Below the pieces are notes generated by a model, which had not been told where the DNA came from, did no database searches, and saw only the letters and a list, made by a program, of their open reading frames with translations. The position numbers were made by a program, and so were the translations under genes. From Diplocarpon mali (taxonomy: Eukaryota; Ascomycota; Leotiomycetes; Helotiales; Drepanopezizaceae), in contig JAENRP010000292.1 in NCBI GenBank assembly GCA_024741835.1, forward strand, positions 1 to 51,699: a stretch of DNA of 51,699 nucleotides, in the 5' to 3' direction. Numbering within the stretch: position 1 is the first letter of the stretch; the number at the start of each line of letters is the position of its first letter. Below, one piece after another: positions 10,200 to 20,939 of this stretch.

Positions 10200-10939
10200 A
10201 TTGCCCTAGCTTTTTCAAAGTAAATCCCTAATATGTAAAGATGAATTAAAAAATAACTACTTTATTACTTCTTTGAACGTTTAAATTAAACCCTTTATCA
10301 AAAGTATCTCTATCTTCTTATCAAATGTTATATCTCTTAGTATTTTATATACTATCTATTTGCTTTTAATATTACATTTACCTGCTTTAGCATACCTGCT
10401 ACTAACTAAAATAATTAAGATAGCTTCTTAAGCTTTTCAAAGTGCTTTCTCGAAAAGTTCTCTTACTTCTTAATCAAATCATATTTTTAAAAGTTTTGAA
10501 TATAATTTACAAACCTAATTTTCAAAATATAAATAAAGTTGTTCAATAGGATTTAAATCTAGAGTATAAGGCAGATGATCGATCACTTCTATTCTATTTT
10601 GCCCTAACTAAATGGTAATAATCTTTATAGTATAGAGAAGAGCATTATCGTGTATGAGTTTATAGCTATTAGGATAGTAAGTGAGCACTTAGTCTTTAAG
10701 AAATTCAAAGTATAACTTCGTGATGTGATAATTCTTTCTAATATTAAGATCCTAATCTATAAAATAGCAATTCGAACATTGAATAGCTTCATAATTAATC
10801 TAAAAGCAGGCTTAAACAATGATTAATATATCTTTGCCATTCTTATAAGTGCTAACTATATTAACTTGCCGTTTCTCGCAAGGATATCGAAAAACCTATT
10901 CTTACATTTAGCCCTTCCTTTTTTCAATACTATACTTAT
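10200..10939 (-). pseudogene. Tc1/mariner-like transposase remnant, 3' part
   Basis: On the minus strand a decayed frame shows the end of a DDE transposase: a segment reading LIHDNALLYT (second catalytic Asp region, normally HDNAPxH) and then DHLPYTLDLNPIEQL (the PDLNPIE block with the third acidic residue). These are the hallmark blocks of the Tc1/mariner superfamily. Stops interrupt it. Element E is inserted at 10940, and the 5' part continues at 24030. The terminal inverted repeats cannot be fixed; the far end must lie beyond B1. Confidence 0.7.
10935..10939. repeat. Target-site duplication of E (CTTAT), left copy
   Basis: CTTAT before the left LTR, repeated after the right LTR at 24030-24034. 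Confidence 0.93.
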
Positions 10940-11172
10940 TGTAGTAATAAGGTTCTCTGATAGTAAACTTGATAGTAGACTAGAAGAGGGCACGAAGAAG
11001 TATGAGGTGCAAACGACGATGTTGGATGTCTTGATTCATAAGAGCTCTCTAACTACGAGCTATTTAATAAGGGCTGCCACTAAGTCATATGGCAAGTCAT
11101 ATGATATATTATATATATGATATATTATATGATAGATTATATGACAAATATATAATAGGCATACCTATAATA
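10940..11172 (-). repeat. E 3' LTR (left)
   Basis: 233 bp, starting TGTAGTAATAAGG and ending CCTATAATA (CCTGCAACA in the other copy). It contains an AT-rich inverted repeat built on CATATGA (about 11098-11140) that is RIP-eroded here but clear in the right LTR. Confidence 0.93.
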
Positions 11173-11332
11173 TACCCCTCTAGGGAGACCTTTAAAGGTA
11201 CTCGCTAGTAATATATATAATATTATAACTTTTGTTATAATCTATAGTTTCGTATGAAAAATCAACCTGCAGATATAGGAAATAGAGTAGAGTTCGCTAG
11301 CGCGAAATCCACCCCTTAGTAAGTCAAAATCA

Positions 11333-11355
11333 ACTCGCGGGCCTGGCCTAGGAGT
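11333..11355. repeat. 23-bp palindrome, copy P1
   Basis: Arms AACTCGCGGGCC and GGCCTAGGAGTT around a central T. It lies in the 3' region of E between RNase H and the LTR, directly before the 28-bp tandem repeat. Coding phase is uncertain here. Confidence 0.85.
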
Positions 11356-11356
11356 T

Positions 11357-11441
11357 AAAAAAAATCACCCTTTAATAGAAGTGTAAAAAAAATCACCTTA
11401 TAATAGGGGTGCAAAAAAAAATCACCCCTTAATCGAGGTAC
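11357..11441. repeat. Three 28-29 bp tandem units (A8-TCACC)
   Basis: Units start at 11357, 11385 and 11413, each beginning with eight or nine A followed by TCACC, then about 15 variable bases. On the element strand this reads GGTGATTTTTTTT. It abuts palindrome P1. Function unknown. Confidence 0.85.
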
Positions 11442-11449
11442 AGAACCTT

Positions 11450-13230
11450 CATATTTAACAATTTGATAAAGGCGGCATAGTTAGAGCTATTTAAGCTCTT
11501 AGTAAGGCTATCGGCAGCGTTATCTTTGGTATTCGTATACTAGAGATCCAAATGGCCTTTTCGAAGCTCTTGCCGAATATAATAGAACTTGATATCGATA
11601 TGCTTTATTCTTTAGTAATATTTGGGGTTTTTAATAAGATAAAGGGCTCCTTAATTATCGTAGATCATCTCGACTTTAATAGCATTATCGCTAGCATAGC
11701 CCATTTCCTTAAGTACTTGGCGTATCTAAGAGGCTTCTTATGCGAATTTGCATATAGTAACGTACTCTACTTCTATAGATAAGAGAGTGATAATAGTTTA
11801 TCACTTAAAGGAGGCGGTAATTATACTATTATTAAGGAAGAAGACGGCCTTAGAATAAGAGGCTCTAGTTCTTCTATCACTTGCTTAATCAGAATTGCAG
11901 TAGCTATGCAATTTCTGAAGTTCTAAATCAGTTATTTTACTTCTAAAGGTAGTATAATAGAATCGCATTCCTTGCAAGTATTATAAAACTCATTTTAAAG
12001 CTACTATATATTATAGTAAAGGGTTGGTAAGGAATTTGCTAAGAATAGAGCAGTAGTATAATATATCCTAACGCGTATAGTGCGTAAGGTACTATAAAGA
12101 ACTATAGATCTCTTAGTATAGCTTCACTTCCTATAGAGTGGCTTAGCCTTCAAATTTGACCATATGAACTTTATAGCTACTAGCAAAAGGCGTTAGTACG
12201 CTCTTGCAATTAGTCATATGAAAACGTTTAAGAACCTTATTAATATAAGCGTCTTAATAAAGCGAGATCGTTCTATTTTATCGATCTTTAACTATATATA
12301 CTCTTAAGAAGTAGTTAGCCGATTCGCTACTTATAATCTTAAAGAGGTTGCGAAGATCTCTTTTAAACTTATTATATATATTACCCTTCTTTACTACTAT
12401 AAGGAAGTCGTTAATATAGGTGACGATAAGAATCTAAAAGGCGCGGTTGATATATACGCAATTATTAGTATCAAAAGGTTAAAAATCGAGCTTTTATAAC
12501 TCAGACTATAGCTTTTCTTACTATAGTTGTAGAGATTGCTTTAAGCTATATAAGGCCTTAAGAAGCTTAAGATAGTAGTCTTAAGATAAAAGAATAACCT
12601 TATCTTAAGTATATCTAAGAGGTAACTTGATATAGATATTAAAGTCAGCTTTTGAATTAAGGAAAGCTATCTTAATATCGAACTGATCTAGCTTAAAGTC
12701 GTAGAAAGCTATAAGTGCAATTGCAATCTTTTAAATAGTAGATTTACAAATGCTAGCAAAGGTTTAGTTGTAATCTTAACCTTATTATTATATATAGCCT
12801 TATATAACGAATCTGACCTTCTATTAAGAGATTTCCCTATTTTAGTCTTTTTTTATTTTAAAGACAAGCTTTAATCTAAGTACTCTATCGTCTTTAAAGA
12901 GTTCTAAGTGTTTCACTACTACCTATATATTCTTATAAGCAAGGGAATTATACTTAAAGTTGATCGTAGATTGCCATTTGTTAGCGTTAGTATAAGAAAG
13001 GGCTTATTCGACTGTTTTCGGGTCATTTAGGTAAGGAGAGTCGAGTAAGGCCATATAGAAGGCGCTTAAATAGGCTTCCTTATTATTAGAGTTATTAGCT
13101 TTGAATCTAAGAGCAGTAAAGCAAGTAGCTCTCTTTTCGAAAGGCTAAGGGTAAGCCTTATTCTTTAAACCAGGAGGTCTTCCTCTCTTTCTTAGAGTTA
13201 GAAGCTCAGCTTCTCTTAAAGTAGAATTGA
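11450..13230 (-). pseudogene. pol: E pol remnant: reverse transcriptase and RNase H
   Basis: The minus-strand frame contains classic copia RT blocks: YNxTFASI, QFDIKIAFLNS, IYIKLPL, LKALYSLKQS and TYINDFLIV. The last is the YVDD motif with the first Asp changed to Asn (G to A), so the catalytic pair is lost. RT spans about 12960-12250 and RNase H about 11950-11480. In-frame TAG/TAA sit where Gln or Trp fit. The spacer upstream of RT carries the palindrome-bearing 48-bp tandem units. Confidence 0.88.
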
Positions 13231-13252
13231 CTCGCGGTCCCGGCCCGGGAGT
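13230..13252. repeat. 23-bp palindrome, copy P2
   Basis: Left arm ACTCGCGGTCC, right arm GGCCCGGGAGT. In phase with E pol (codon ACT begins at 13252 on the minus strand). Confidence 0.9.
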
Positions 13253-13277
13253 GAAATCATTATAAGAGTTAGTATTA

Positions 13278-13300
13278 ACTTGCGGTCCCGGCCTAGGAGT
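13278..13300. repeat. 23-bp palindrome, copy P3
   Basis: Left arm ACTTGCGGTCC, right arm GGCCTAGGAGT. 48 bp from P2, same phase. Confidence 0.9.
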
Positions 13301-13325
13301 GAAATTATTATAAGAGTCAGAATTG

Positions 13326-13348
13326 ACTCGCGGTCTCGGTCTAAAAGT
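13326..13348. repeat. 23-bp palindrome, copy P4
   Basis: Left arm ACTCGCGGTCT, right arm GGTCTAAAAGT, the most RIP-changed of the three. 48 bp from P3, same phase. Confidence 0.85.
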
Positions 13349-13549
13349 GAAATCACCCTTTAATTATAGCTTTATAATTAGGCCATCTTTATTAAATCAA
13401 ATATAAGATAATTGAATAATCTTTTTACCTATTTGCGATAGTATATAAATCTGATAGATACTTCTACTATCAAATCTAATAAGAGTACCTACCTTTACTC
13501 TCGGAGTGAGTTTATTACTTTAAGTTCGCTTTTCTTTCTCGATTAGCAT

Positions 13550-14690
13550 ATAGACGCAATAGCCTAGTACTCGAAGATACTTGACTAAAGGAGTATAAGG
13601 CTTATCAGGCTCGATATTATCCTAAAAGACCTTATATAGAGTCTTGCCACTTAGAATATTAGAGGCAGTAAGATTAGTAATATATATTATTAAAAGAAGG
13701 AGGTGAGGCTAGAGAAAGGAGGGGATATTTTGATTAATTATAGCTATTTGCAACTTTTCTATTAGTATGCGAATTGATCGTTCCAATCTGCTGTCTTATT
13801 CTAGTATATATAAAGTAGATTCTTTTAAAATTATACTAAGGTTTTTTATAAGTATTCGCATTTATATAAAAGAGTACTTCTTACCTCTATCAGTTCTTTA
13901 CTGCTTAATTATGCGATTATACTAAGTTTATAAAAGGCTAATTATCTTCTTATTTGCTTTAAAGGCATTAGATTTATTTGTATAAGTCTATTCCTATCTA
14001 GCTATTATAGCTAGGCAAGTGAAGATAAAAGCGTATTTATAGCTATTAAGGCCAGTTGGCTTTAGATAAATAATATCGATATATAGCTCGTCAAGTGCCT
14101 TTATAGGTCGAGGGCGAGCTAAATGTTTATTAATATATTAGAGAGGTCTGCCTTTCTTATAAGAAGCGTAAATTCGCGTCTTCCTTGATTTTGTTTCCTT
14201 AATCTATATATTGGTAATAGTAGATTAGGTCTTTCTAATTGTTTATAGGCCAGCGTAGCTTAATCGATAGTACTAAAGCTTAATATCAAGAGGTCCGTTC
14301 TTAATAGCAGCTAGGAGAGCATATCCACTTATATAACTAGAGGAGTTAGTAAAAGGCTATTCCTTATTAATATATATATTATTATCAATAGTGCAAATTT
14401 CCTTCTTATTAGATAGGAATAGCTTGCCATTTTAATAGAAGCCTTTGATTTTATTAAGTTTACTACTTAAGTATAGGCAAATAGGTGATTAAGGTATATA
14501 GAGAGTATTAATTAACTTAAGAATATATACCTTTCCATTGGATTTAAGTGTATTAACTTTGCAAGTACTAACGCTAAAAGGTTGAACAGATCTATTAACT
14601 ATACTTAAAGAGGGTAGATTATCTTAAGTAGTATAGGAGGTAAACTTGGAAAGATCATTAGAGATATGCTTATTAGCACTTATATTATAT
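13550..14690 (-). pseudogene. pol: E pol remnant: protease region and integrase
   Basis: The minus strand reads a GAG-pre-integrase-like segment (RLSYAGL, about 14270; the H of HxRL is lost) followed by KGRPL and a core with DELYIDIIYL, which contains the first integrase Asp (about 14080-14050). Integrase before RT confirms the copia order. The protease region lies upstream, about 14690-14380, and is too decayed to show its active site. Stops are frequent. Confidence 0.75.
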
Positions 14691-14738
14691 AGCTAATGAT
14701 TCTTCAATTTTAATAAGAAGTAAGAGGTAGAAGAACTA

Positions 14739-14761
14739 ACTCTTAGGCCCAGCTTATAAGT
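14739..14761. repeat. 23-bp palindrome, copy P5
   Basis: Left arm ACTCTTAGGCC, right arm AGCTTATAAGT. Read on the minus strand it encodes TYKLGLRV within the E gag-pol frame. Exactly 48 bp from P6. Confidence 0.85.
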
Positions 14762-14786
14762 GGAAATTGGCCTTAGTGATGAATTG

Positions 14787-14809
14787 ACTCCTGGGCCCGG
14801 TTTGCAAGT
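14787..14809. repeat. 23-bp palindrome, copy P6
   Basis: Left arm ACTCCTGGGCC, right arm GGTTTGCAAGT. Read on the minus strand it encodes TCKPGPGV, in the same phase as P5. Its distance to P2 is 1,557 bp, an exact multiple of three. Confidence 0.9.
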
Positions 14810-15593
14810 GAGAATTGGCCCTAGGGTTAGTAATGGTATAGTATGCCTAAAGAGGTCATTATCTAACTCTTCGTCTTCCTTTTGAATCTTCTTAAAAGGC
14901 TTTTTGCCTTTTAGTGATAATAATAGCAAGGACTTATCGTCCTTACCTTTAAGGTGATAAAATATATACTTCTTCTTTAAATCCTTCTCTTAGGCCTCTC
15001 TTTTCGATTTGTTAATTGTAAAGCAATCTTCTATCTTATAGTATAGCTCTAGTTGCTTGCAATAAGGATAGGGGGAGTTAAGAGAAGAGGTGGTAGTATT
15101 CTTAAAGGTGCTTTTCTTTAAGTCTTTAAAACCTCCCTTATTTTCTGACTTCTTATAGTTAGAGGAATGCGGCTTGCTAGCCGATTTGTTACCGTATAAG
15201 ACGGTTCTATTCATTTTTAAACTTTATAAGGCTCGAGCTTTATTAGTAATATCTTTAATAAGAGCTTTAAGCGAGATCTCTGATTTTCGTCCAGCTGCTA
15301 TAGCTAAGCGAAGGTTAGAGCGTTATCGATCTGCCTAAATAGGCTATCTATTAGAATAGCTAGTAATAAATATAATAGAGTGCTAGTAAGAGGGAGGGGC
15401 AAAGTCGAAAGCTTCCAATTTAGTAATTGAAAGCCTAAAGGCGACGATATAAGCTTCAAGTGAGTTAAAGTTATTATATTTAATAGTGACGTAGGTCTGG
15501 ATAGCGTTATATTCAAGCACTATTCCAAATCCTTCGTACTATTTTTAAAGAGCTTCTTATATATCTAAGGCAGATTTGTCGCCTTCTATATGA

Positions 15594-15616
15594 GCTAGTA
15601 GGCCTGGTTTGCAATT
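15594..15616. repeat. 23-bp palindrome, copy P7 (degenerate)
   Basis: Left arm GCTAGTAGGCC, right arm GGTTTGCAATT. Read on the minus strand it encodes NCKPGLL in E gag; its distance to P6 is 807 bp, a multiple of three. 19 bp from the G1 TSD. Confidence 0.7.
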
Positions 15617-15634
15617 AAGTATAATAGCAAGCTT

Positions 15635-15639
15635 TATTT
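15635..15639. repeat. Target-site duplication of G1 (TATTT), left copy
   Basis: Repeated at 23167-23171. Confidence 0.9.
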
Positions 15640-15955
15640 TATAACGACACAGAATCACCGAAATGCGAGATCAAGTATGGGAGCAAGAAGTAGTGCAAAA
15701 GGCGTATTTTATAAGTCTAATACAAAGGAAATGAAGAAGTTAGAGAGCCCTCCTTATAAGAGAGCCCTTCTCCCTTATATATATTAGTAGCTTAAGGCTC
15801 TTTGCCCGTTTATGTAATATTATATAAGAATATCCTTTTGCACCTTCGGGGTTGATTCGAAATAACCTTATATCGAATCGAGATTGCAAAACCTTAAAAC
15901 GCTATAAATGCTATACTCCTAGGTAATTGCATTAGTTAAGGGTATAACCGTTATA
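15640..15955 (-). repeat. G1 3' LTR (left)
   Basis: 316 bp, from TATAACGACAC to CCGTTATA (TG...CA ends lost by RIP). Homologous to 22851-23166 and 25943-26258. Confidence 0.92.
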
Positions 15956-16290
15956 CTACTCCCCCCCTTTAAGAACGCTTGCTTATAAGCGTTAGTAGGT
16001 TGTAACAAATTGTATAGTAATATACTTAGCGCGTTATTATGCGAATGGTACCGTTCTATATTTAATTTAGCGTAAGTCGTATTATATACTTAAATTTATT
16101 TTTCCCTTTCATAGGATCTTCCTTCTTTAGTATAACAATTATATACTATCGCATAGGTCCCCTACTCCTACTACTATAGCATAAGGTTAATATATAGTAG
16201 TAGAAACAATTCTACTACTACTACTAACTACTATAAGTAAGTTTACCCTAGTCTAGGGTCGAATCGCATCTAATATATATAATGCTAATC
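15956..16290. other. G1 leader of the antisense ORF
   Basis: About 330 bp with no ORF. A pyrimidine-rich start (CTACTCCCCCCCC) is followed by an imperfect repeat of TACTAC triplets near 16170-16240. In G3 the same region is 26259-26600. It could carry the promoter of the plus-strand ORF; this is inference. Confidence 0.4.
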
Positions 16291-17190
16291 CCTTTGCCAT
16301 TAGGCGCCTTCGCAGTGGCCTACTGCGTTTATTATTGCTAGTATATGCAGCGTCTTATACGCGATATCGCGCACAAATGCAAGTTTAAATCAAAGCGTAG
16401 TAAGAAGTGCTACTAGTGCTAAGAGCAAAAGGTAGAGTATATCCTTATAAGTACCTCAAATTGAGTCTAAAGTTTTAATTATATTAATACTTATTTATAG
16501 CTTCCCTCTTATATTAGTAAGGAGTTCGCAGTACTATCTACGGCCTTTAAGGAATAGTAGGAGGAGGCTCCTTAGTAGCAAAAGGAGGACGACGACAATA
16601 ACGATAATAACGCATATGCGATTTCGGCAAGGAACCGCAAGATGCTCTATTAAAAGGCGGTCTAGCGCACCTAGATCCTTATCAACCTCCTATTAGTAGT
16701 TAGCGCAAAGGCTCCGACTAGCCGCTCTTAACTAAAGCGTGCTAGCCTCGCGGAGCTCCGCTCTATAGCTGAGGCTATAGTAAGCCAGCTAAAGGAAGTC
16801 TAGGCGATAGTTACTATAAGTTAAATCCTAAAGTAGTATCGAATCGAACGCTAACTTTTTAATAAAAGCGCGGCGACCTTATTAAGTCTTAGCTAGCTAG
16901 GTTAAAGCAATCTAGCTGAATTATGCTAAGCCTCCTAAGGTCTATTGCCGCTTTGGTAAAGCGGACCGCTATAGCAGCAGAGTCTCTTATAAGAGGAGAG
17001 GGGCTCGTAGTAGCAAGGGTAGCATTAGGCGCAGCGGCCAGTAGGGCGGCGCTAGTAGCAGCAAGAGGAGGTTAAGGTCGTTCTAAGCAGGAGCGTAAAT
17101 AGGAGGCAAGCTCTAGCTCTAGAACGGAATTGGAGCTTATCTCCTTAAGTATAAAAGAAGAGGGGTCAAAGGAGTTATAAGAGGAGGGGG
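16291..17190 (+). pseudogene. Extra ORF of gypsy family G, antisense to gag-pol, cysteine cluster
   Basis: A decayed frame starting at an ATG near 16291 and read on the strand opposite to gag-pol. It is interrupted mainly by TAG in Gln positions, as expected for a once-coding frame after RIP. An N-terminal cluster of the form Cys-x8-Cys-x2-Cys-x6-Cys (KCxF...KKCYQCxEQKxEC, about 16370-16440) could bind zinc. A run of Asp/Asn (near 16590) and Gln-rich stretches follow. The G3 copy (from 26588) keeps the same frame with the same residues. Function unknown. Such antisense accessory ORFs are known in some plant gypsy elements; here the call rests on the stop pattern and on two copies. Confidence 0.5.
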
Positions 17191-20100
17191 CAATAGGCCT
17201 AATATTATTATTTTTATATTTTTATTTACCAACCTATTTCATATTTGGCCTATTATCTTCTAAGTGACTATAATTATCTATACTACTTTCCTAAGCCTTT
17301 AGCTAAGCTTATAAGTTTTAAAGTGGTCCTAGCTTTATAAGATTAGCCTAATAAAAGTCGTAAATCTTATATAAGGACCTTGCGAAATTTAAGGCGTAAT
17401 ACTAATTTAAATCAAGGTTATAACTAATCTATTTAACTTAGTACTCTAGTTTTCCTTAAGATAGGCGTATACCTAATATCTTAGATACTTTATACTCTTC
17501 TTACTTAGTAATCTTTTTTATAATAGGCTAAGGTTATTCCTAACTTAGCAAAGGGTTTTATAAATCTTTAAATAATAGCTTTAGCGCAAAGATATTATAT
17601 ATTATAAAACTTATAAGTAGCTTAATTTAATATAAATTGCCTACCTTCTTAAAAACCTTAAAAGGACTATCCTATTAATTGGCCAGTTTCTTACTAAGGC
17701 GGTAGTTCTTAAGATTTTTTATTAAAAGGTAGACTATATCCTTAGGTTTCTAATTAATCTCCTTTTAATATTAATTTATAGACTTATGCATTTTCTCTTA
17801 AGCGCGTTTTATATTGCCTTTCGCTACTTCCTAAGCTAAGTGCATCCTCCTTACTACTAGCCTAGCTTCTACTTAGTTCAATTTCTCTTATAAGCTAGAT
17901 AGTTTTAAAAAGATCTAGTCCCAACTTATCCAAGGCGCAACTTTATACCTAAGCTAATATAGGGTTATACTAATTAAAGCGTAAGGGAGAGTCGATTGCG
18001 CCTGATCTATTAATAGAATTAGTTTATTTTAATTATCTTAATAGTAATTAATAAAAGGCCGTAGCTTTAAATTAATATACTTATTTATAATTTCCGTTTA
18101 GCTATTAGTCTCCTTATAGTACGCTATAGAGAGTTTAATCTTAATACTAATAATACGGTAGAACTCTTTTTAAAATAAGGAAACGAATTAGGGACCTTAG
18201 TCAAAGATAATTGTCTTTAGGGTATAGCCGAATCGATAAATCTATTAAATAAATAATCGGGCAGTTCCTTAAGCGTCGATATCTTTTTAATAAAGAATTG
18301 TAATAGCGCTCTTATTAAGTCGGTCTATAAAAACCAGGATTCGATCAAAACTGTACTTATTAGGAGGGAAATCCTTAAAATCTATATATAAGTACTATAT
18401 AAGATAGTTAGGAATAGGGAGGGGCTATAAAAGGCCTTATTATTTAGTTGTCTTTAAATGCGAAAATTGATAAGGTCTGCAGTTTATAACAAATCTTTTA
18501 CAATCTAAACCTATCCCGACTTAATAGTACTTAAGAGTAAGGAGCTAATAGGTCTTTAAGCTACTAAGGTATACGCTTAAAGGTTAGTTATAAGCTTCCT
18601 AAATTAGATAAGTGTATAAAGGAGTATTATAGCATATATAAAGACGCTCCTTAAAGTAAAGCAATCTGTCTTTTAGGAAGTAGTTCTTAAAGAGGTTATT
18701 ACGAATCTCTTAAAAGGATTTGCGATTATTTTAATAGAGTTTCTTAATTAGATTAAAGGAATCCTTAGGTTAATTCAAGGTCGAATTAGGAATATCAATT
18801 AATATTAGGGCTAGAGTGCCTTCGGCAGATTTAGTAAGAAACTTTTTAGCTAGTTCGGTATTGATTTAAGGGTCTAACTAAGCTAAGGAAATCAGAACCT
18901 AAGATCGGCTATTTAACTTCGCTTATTTATAAACCGGTATATCCTACTCTTAGCAGCTAAGAATATTAGCCTTTTAGTTATCTTTACTAAGAGTATATAC
19001 GATTCGAAAATTAAAGTCAGATAGAAATTCTATCTATTAGTACTATTTCATAATCAGAACCTTAGTAGTTATAAAGTACTTAAGGGAGTAGTAATTTAAG
19101 TAAATATCAACTCGCTCTTTAAGTGATATAAGCTCAGGTCTCTATTTATAATAGGATTTAATAATAGTAAAGAGTTCCTTATTATATATTTCCCAATTAG
19201 GTTTATAACTAAAGAGTATATGCAAATAGAAGCCGATTGGGTACTATTACTTATTAAAGTATTGCTAAGAAAGTACTCTAGTAATAACGCTATTAAAAGC
19301 ATCAGTTTCTAACTTTATAAGTAAGTTAGGGTTAAAATGGTAAATCTGCTAAATTAAAAGCAACTGCTTGCAAAGCTCTTTAAAAGCGATTCGGCACTCT
19401 TCTATTTAATTCTAAAGTACCGTCGGTCGGGTCAGAATAGAAAAGGGTTTGGCGATTAGCCTAAAGTTGTAAATAAATTATTAATAGAACTTGTAAAATC
19501 CTAAGTAGGACTTTACTTTAATAATAGTTTTTAAATACTTCTAATTGCGTAGTAGTTCGACCTTTTTAAGGTCTAGTTCGATCTTAGTTATTATTAGAAT
19601 ATATTTAAGATATTAAGTTTAAGTAATATAGAACTTGCACTTCTTAATATCTACTTAAAGGCCAGCCTCTAAGAGTCGTTTTAGCACCTTTTTAATATAA
19701 CCTTAGTGCTTCTTAATATTCTTAAAGTAAATTAAAATATCGTTTAAGTACGCTATATAAAAATCATCTAAGTAATTAAAAAGAACGTTATTTATATACC
19801 GCTAATAGGTGCTAAGTCTATTATAAAGGCTGAATAGGAGAACCTTACATTTATAGGATCTGTACCTTATTCGAAAGGTAGTATATTCCTTTAATTTAAG
19901 GTCTATTTGTATTCGATTAAAAGCGGCCTGAATATCCAGTTTTATAAAAATCTTAGCTTTGGATACTCGCTTTAAAAGCTCGTCTATTCTTAAGATTAGG
20001 TAAGCGTCCTTTTAAGTTAGTGCGTTTAGCTTCTAGTAGTCTATATAAAATCGGAGGCTACTATCGGCCTTCTTTATAAATAGCACTAGCAAAGCAAAGG

Positions 20101-20600
20101 GGCTAGTACTTATTTTAATAAAGCCTTTATCTAAATTCTTAAGTAAGTACTCCTTTATAACCTTAAGCTCTTTAATAGATTAATAGTAAAAGGGCGAATA
20201 GGCATTAGGCAAGGGCCCTTCTAACTATATCTTATAATTATAGTACTAATAGGAAAGGAGAGTATCTGCATCCCTTTTTAAAAAGGCTTATCTTAGCAAT
20301 CGGTACTATTTCGAGAGTCGATTATTAATTAGCTTTTCAATATTAGGATTCTTAAGCTTATTTCTTTCCTTTAGAATCCTATCCACTTTATAAATACTAA
20401 TTTGAAAGAACTCAGTCTCCTTATACTTTATATTATAATAAAAGGCATTAGCGCTAATTTCGCAAATAGGAACCGCAGCTTTAGGGCATTTGCGAATAAG
20501 GTTAGAATATAGTCGATTTATATTAGACTGTTTTCCTAGATCTAGCTTAGTTATAAGTAGGAGCGCTAGCCTAGTAATAGCAATAAGGATCTTATACCTA
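17191..20600 (-). pseudogene. pol: G1 pol remnant (RT, RNase H, integrase)
   Basis: The minus strand reads Ty3/gypsy RT blocks including NYLDDFYIAYLNDILIYF (the catalytic YLDD, second copy changed to LND), then KRLLEAGLQVDIKKCKF. Integrase follows with IIFDQGPQFVSLF-type residues and YYKETNSQTEIINKYI-type residues (normally DRGPQFVSxFW and YHPETDGQTE), in the order seen in Tf1/chromovirus-like fungal elements. Numerous stops; dead. Confidence 0.85.
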
Positions 20601-20939
20601 GCTAAGACTATTAAATTAACATAAGACTATCTTCTATTAATCTATTAAGCTTTATCTATAGCTATTTCCTATTCTCTATAATTAATATCAGCTTAATAAT
20701 CGGATTAGATCTAAAGTCCTTTAAAAGGGGGAAGACAAATAACGATTTCCTTTGCGAATCGGGGAGATAAAGGGTAATATAAAGGCTATACAAATCGGTT
20801 TTCCTTTAAGTTAAGTTTAAGTTGGAATTAGCGTATCTATTTAACTTTAATAATAGTATTACGCTAGCCAAGGTCGAGGATAACCTAAGGGCAGTTGTAA
20901 ATACGCCTTCTATTAATTATTAAGTGAAAATATATATAA

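Larger units (their letters stand above)
13225..13368 (-). repeat. Three 48-bp tandem units, each with one palindrome, in frame in E pol
   Basis: Palindromes P2, P3 and P4 start at 13230, 13278 and 13326, exactly 48 bp apart. On the element strand each unit encodes 16 residues of the form TPGPGPRVNSxSYNxF. The array sits in the linker between integrase and RT, and the frame stays open through it into RT. Confidence 0.88.
14693..15630 (-). pseudogene. gag: E gag remnant with zinc knuckle (3' part)
   Basis: Minus-strand frame up to the G1 insertion. A CCHC-type knuckle is recognisable near 15020-15080 (YPYCKQLExYxKIEDCF, where Cys-x2-Cys-x4-His-x4-Cys would be expected), with two ligands changed by G-to-A mutations. 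Long stretches remain open by chance (78 codons at 14693-14929, 74 at 14990-15214). The former contains two in-frame palindromes. The gag N-terminus continues at 23172-23780 beyond G1. Confidence 0.75.

Noticed and set aside
8404..10218. Other open frames overlapping the HNH gene on both strands
   Set aside because: Shadows of a GC-rich gene; none has a family motif, and the 539-codon frame carries the HNH residues.
10866..11120. 84-codon plus-strand frame
   Set aside because: It crosses the boundary between the Tc1-like remnant and the E LTR and is antisense to both, so it is a chance frame.
11552..11782. 76-codon plus-strand frame
   Set aside because: Shadow opposite the decayed RNase H of E.
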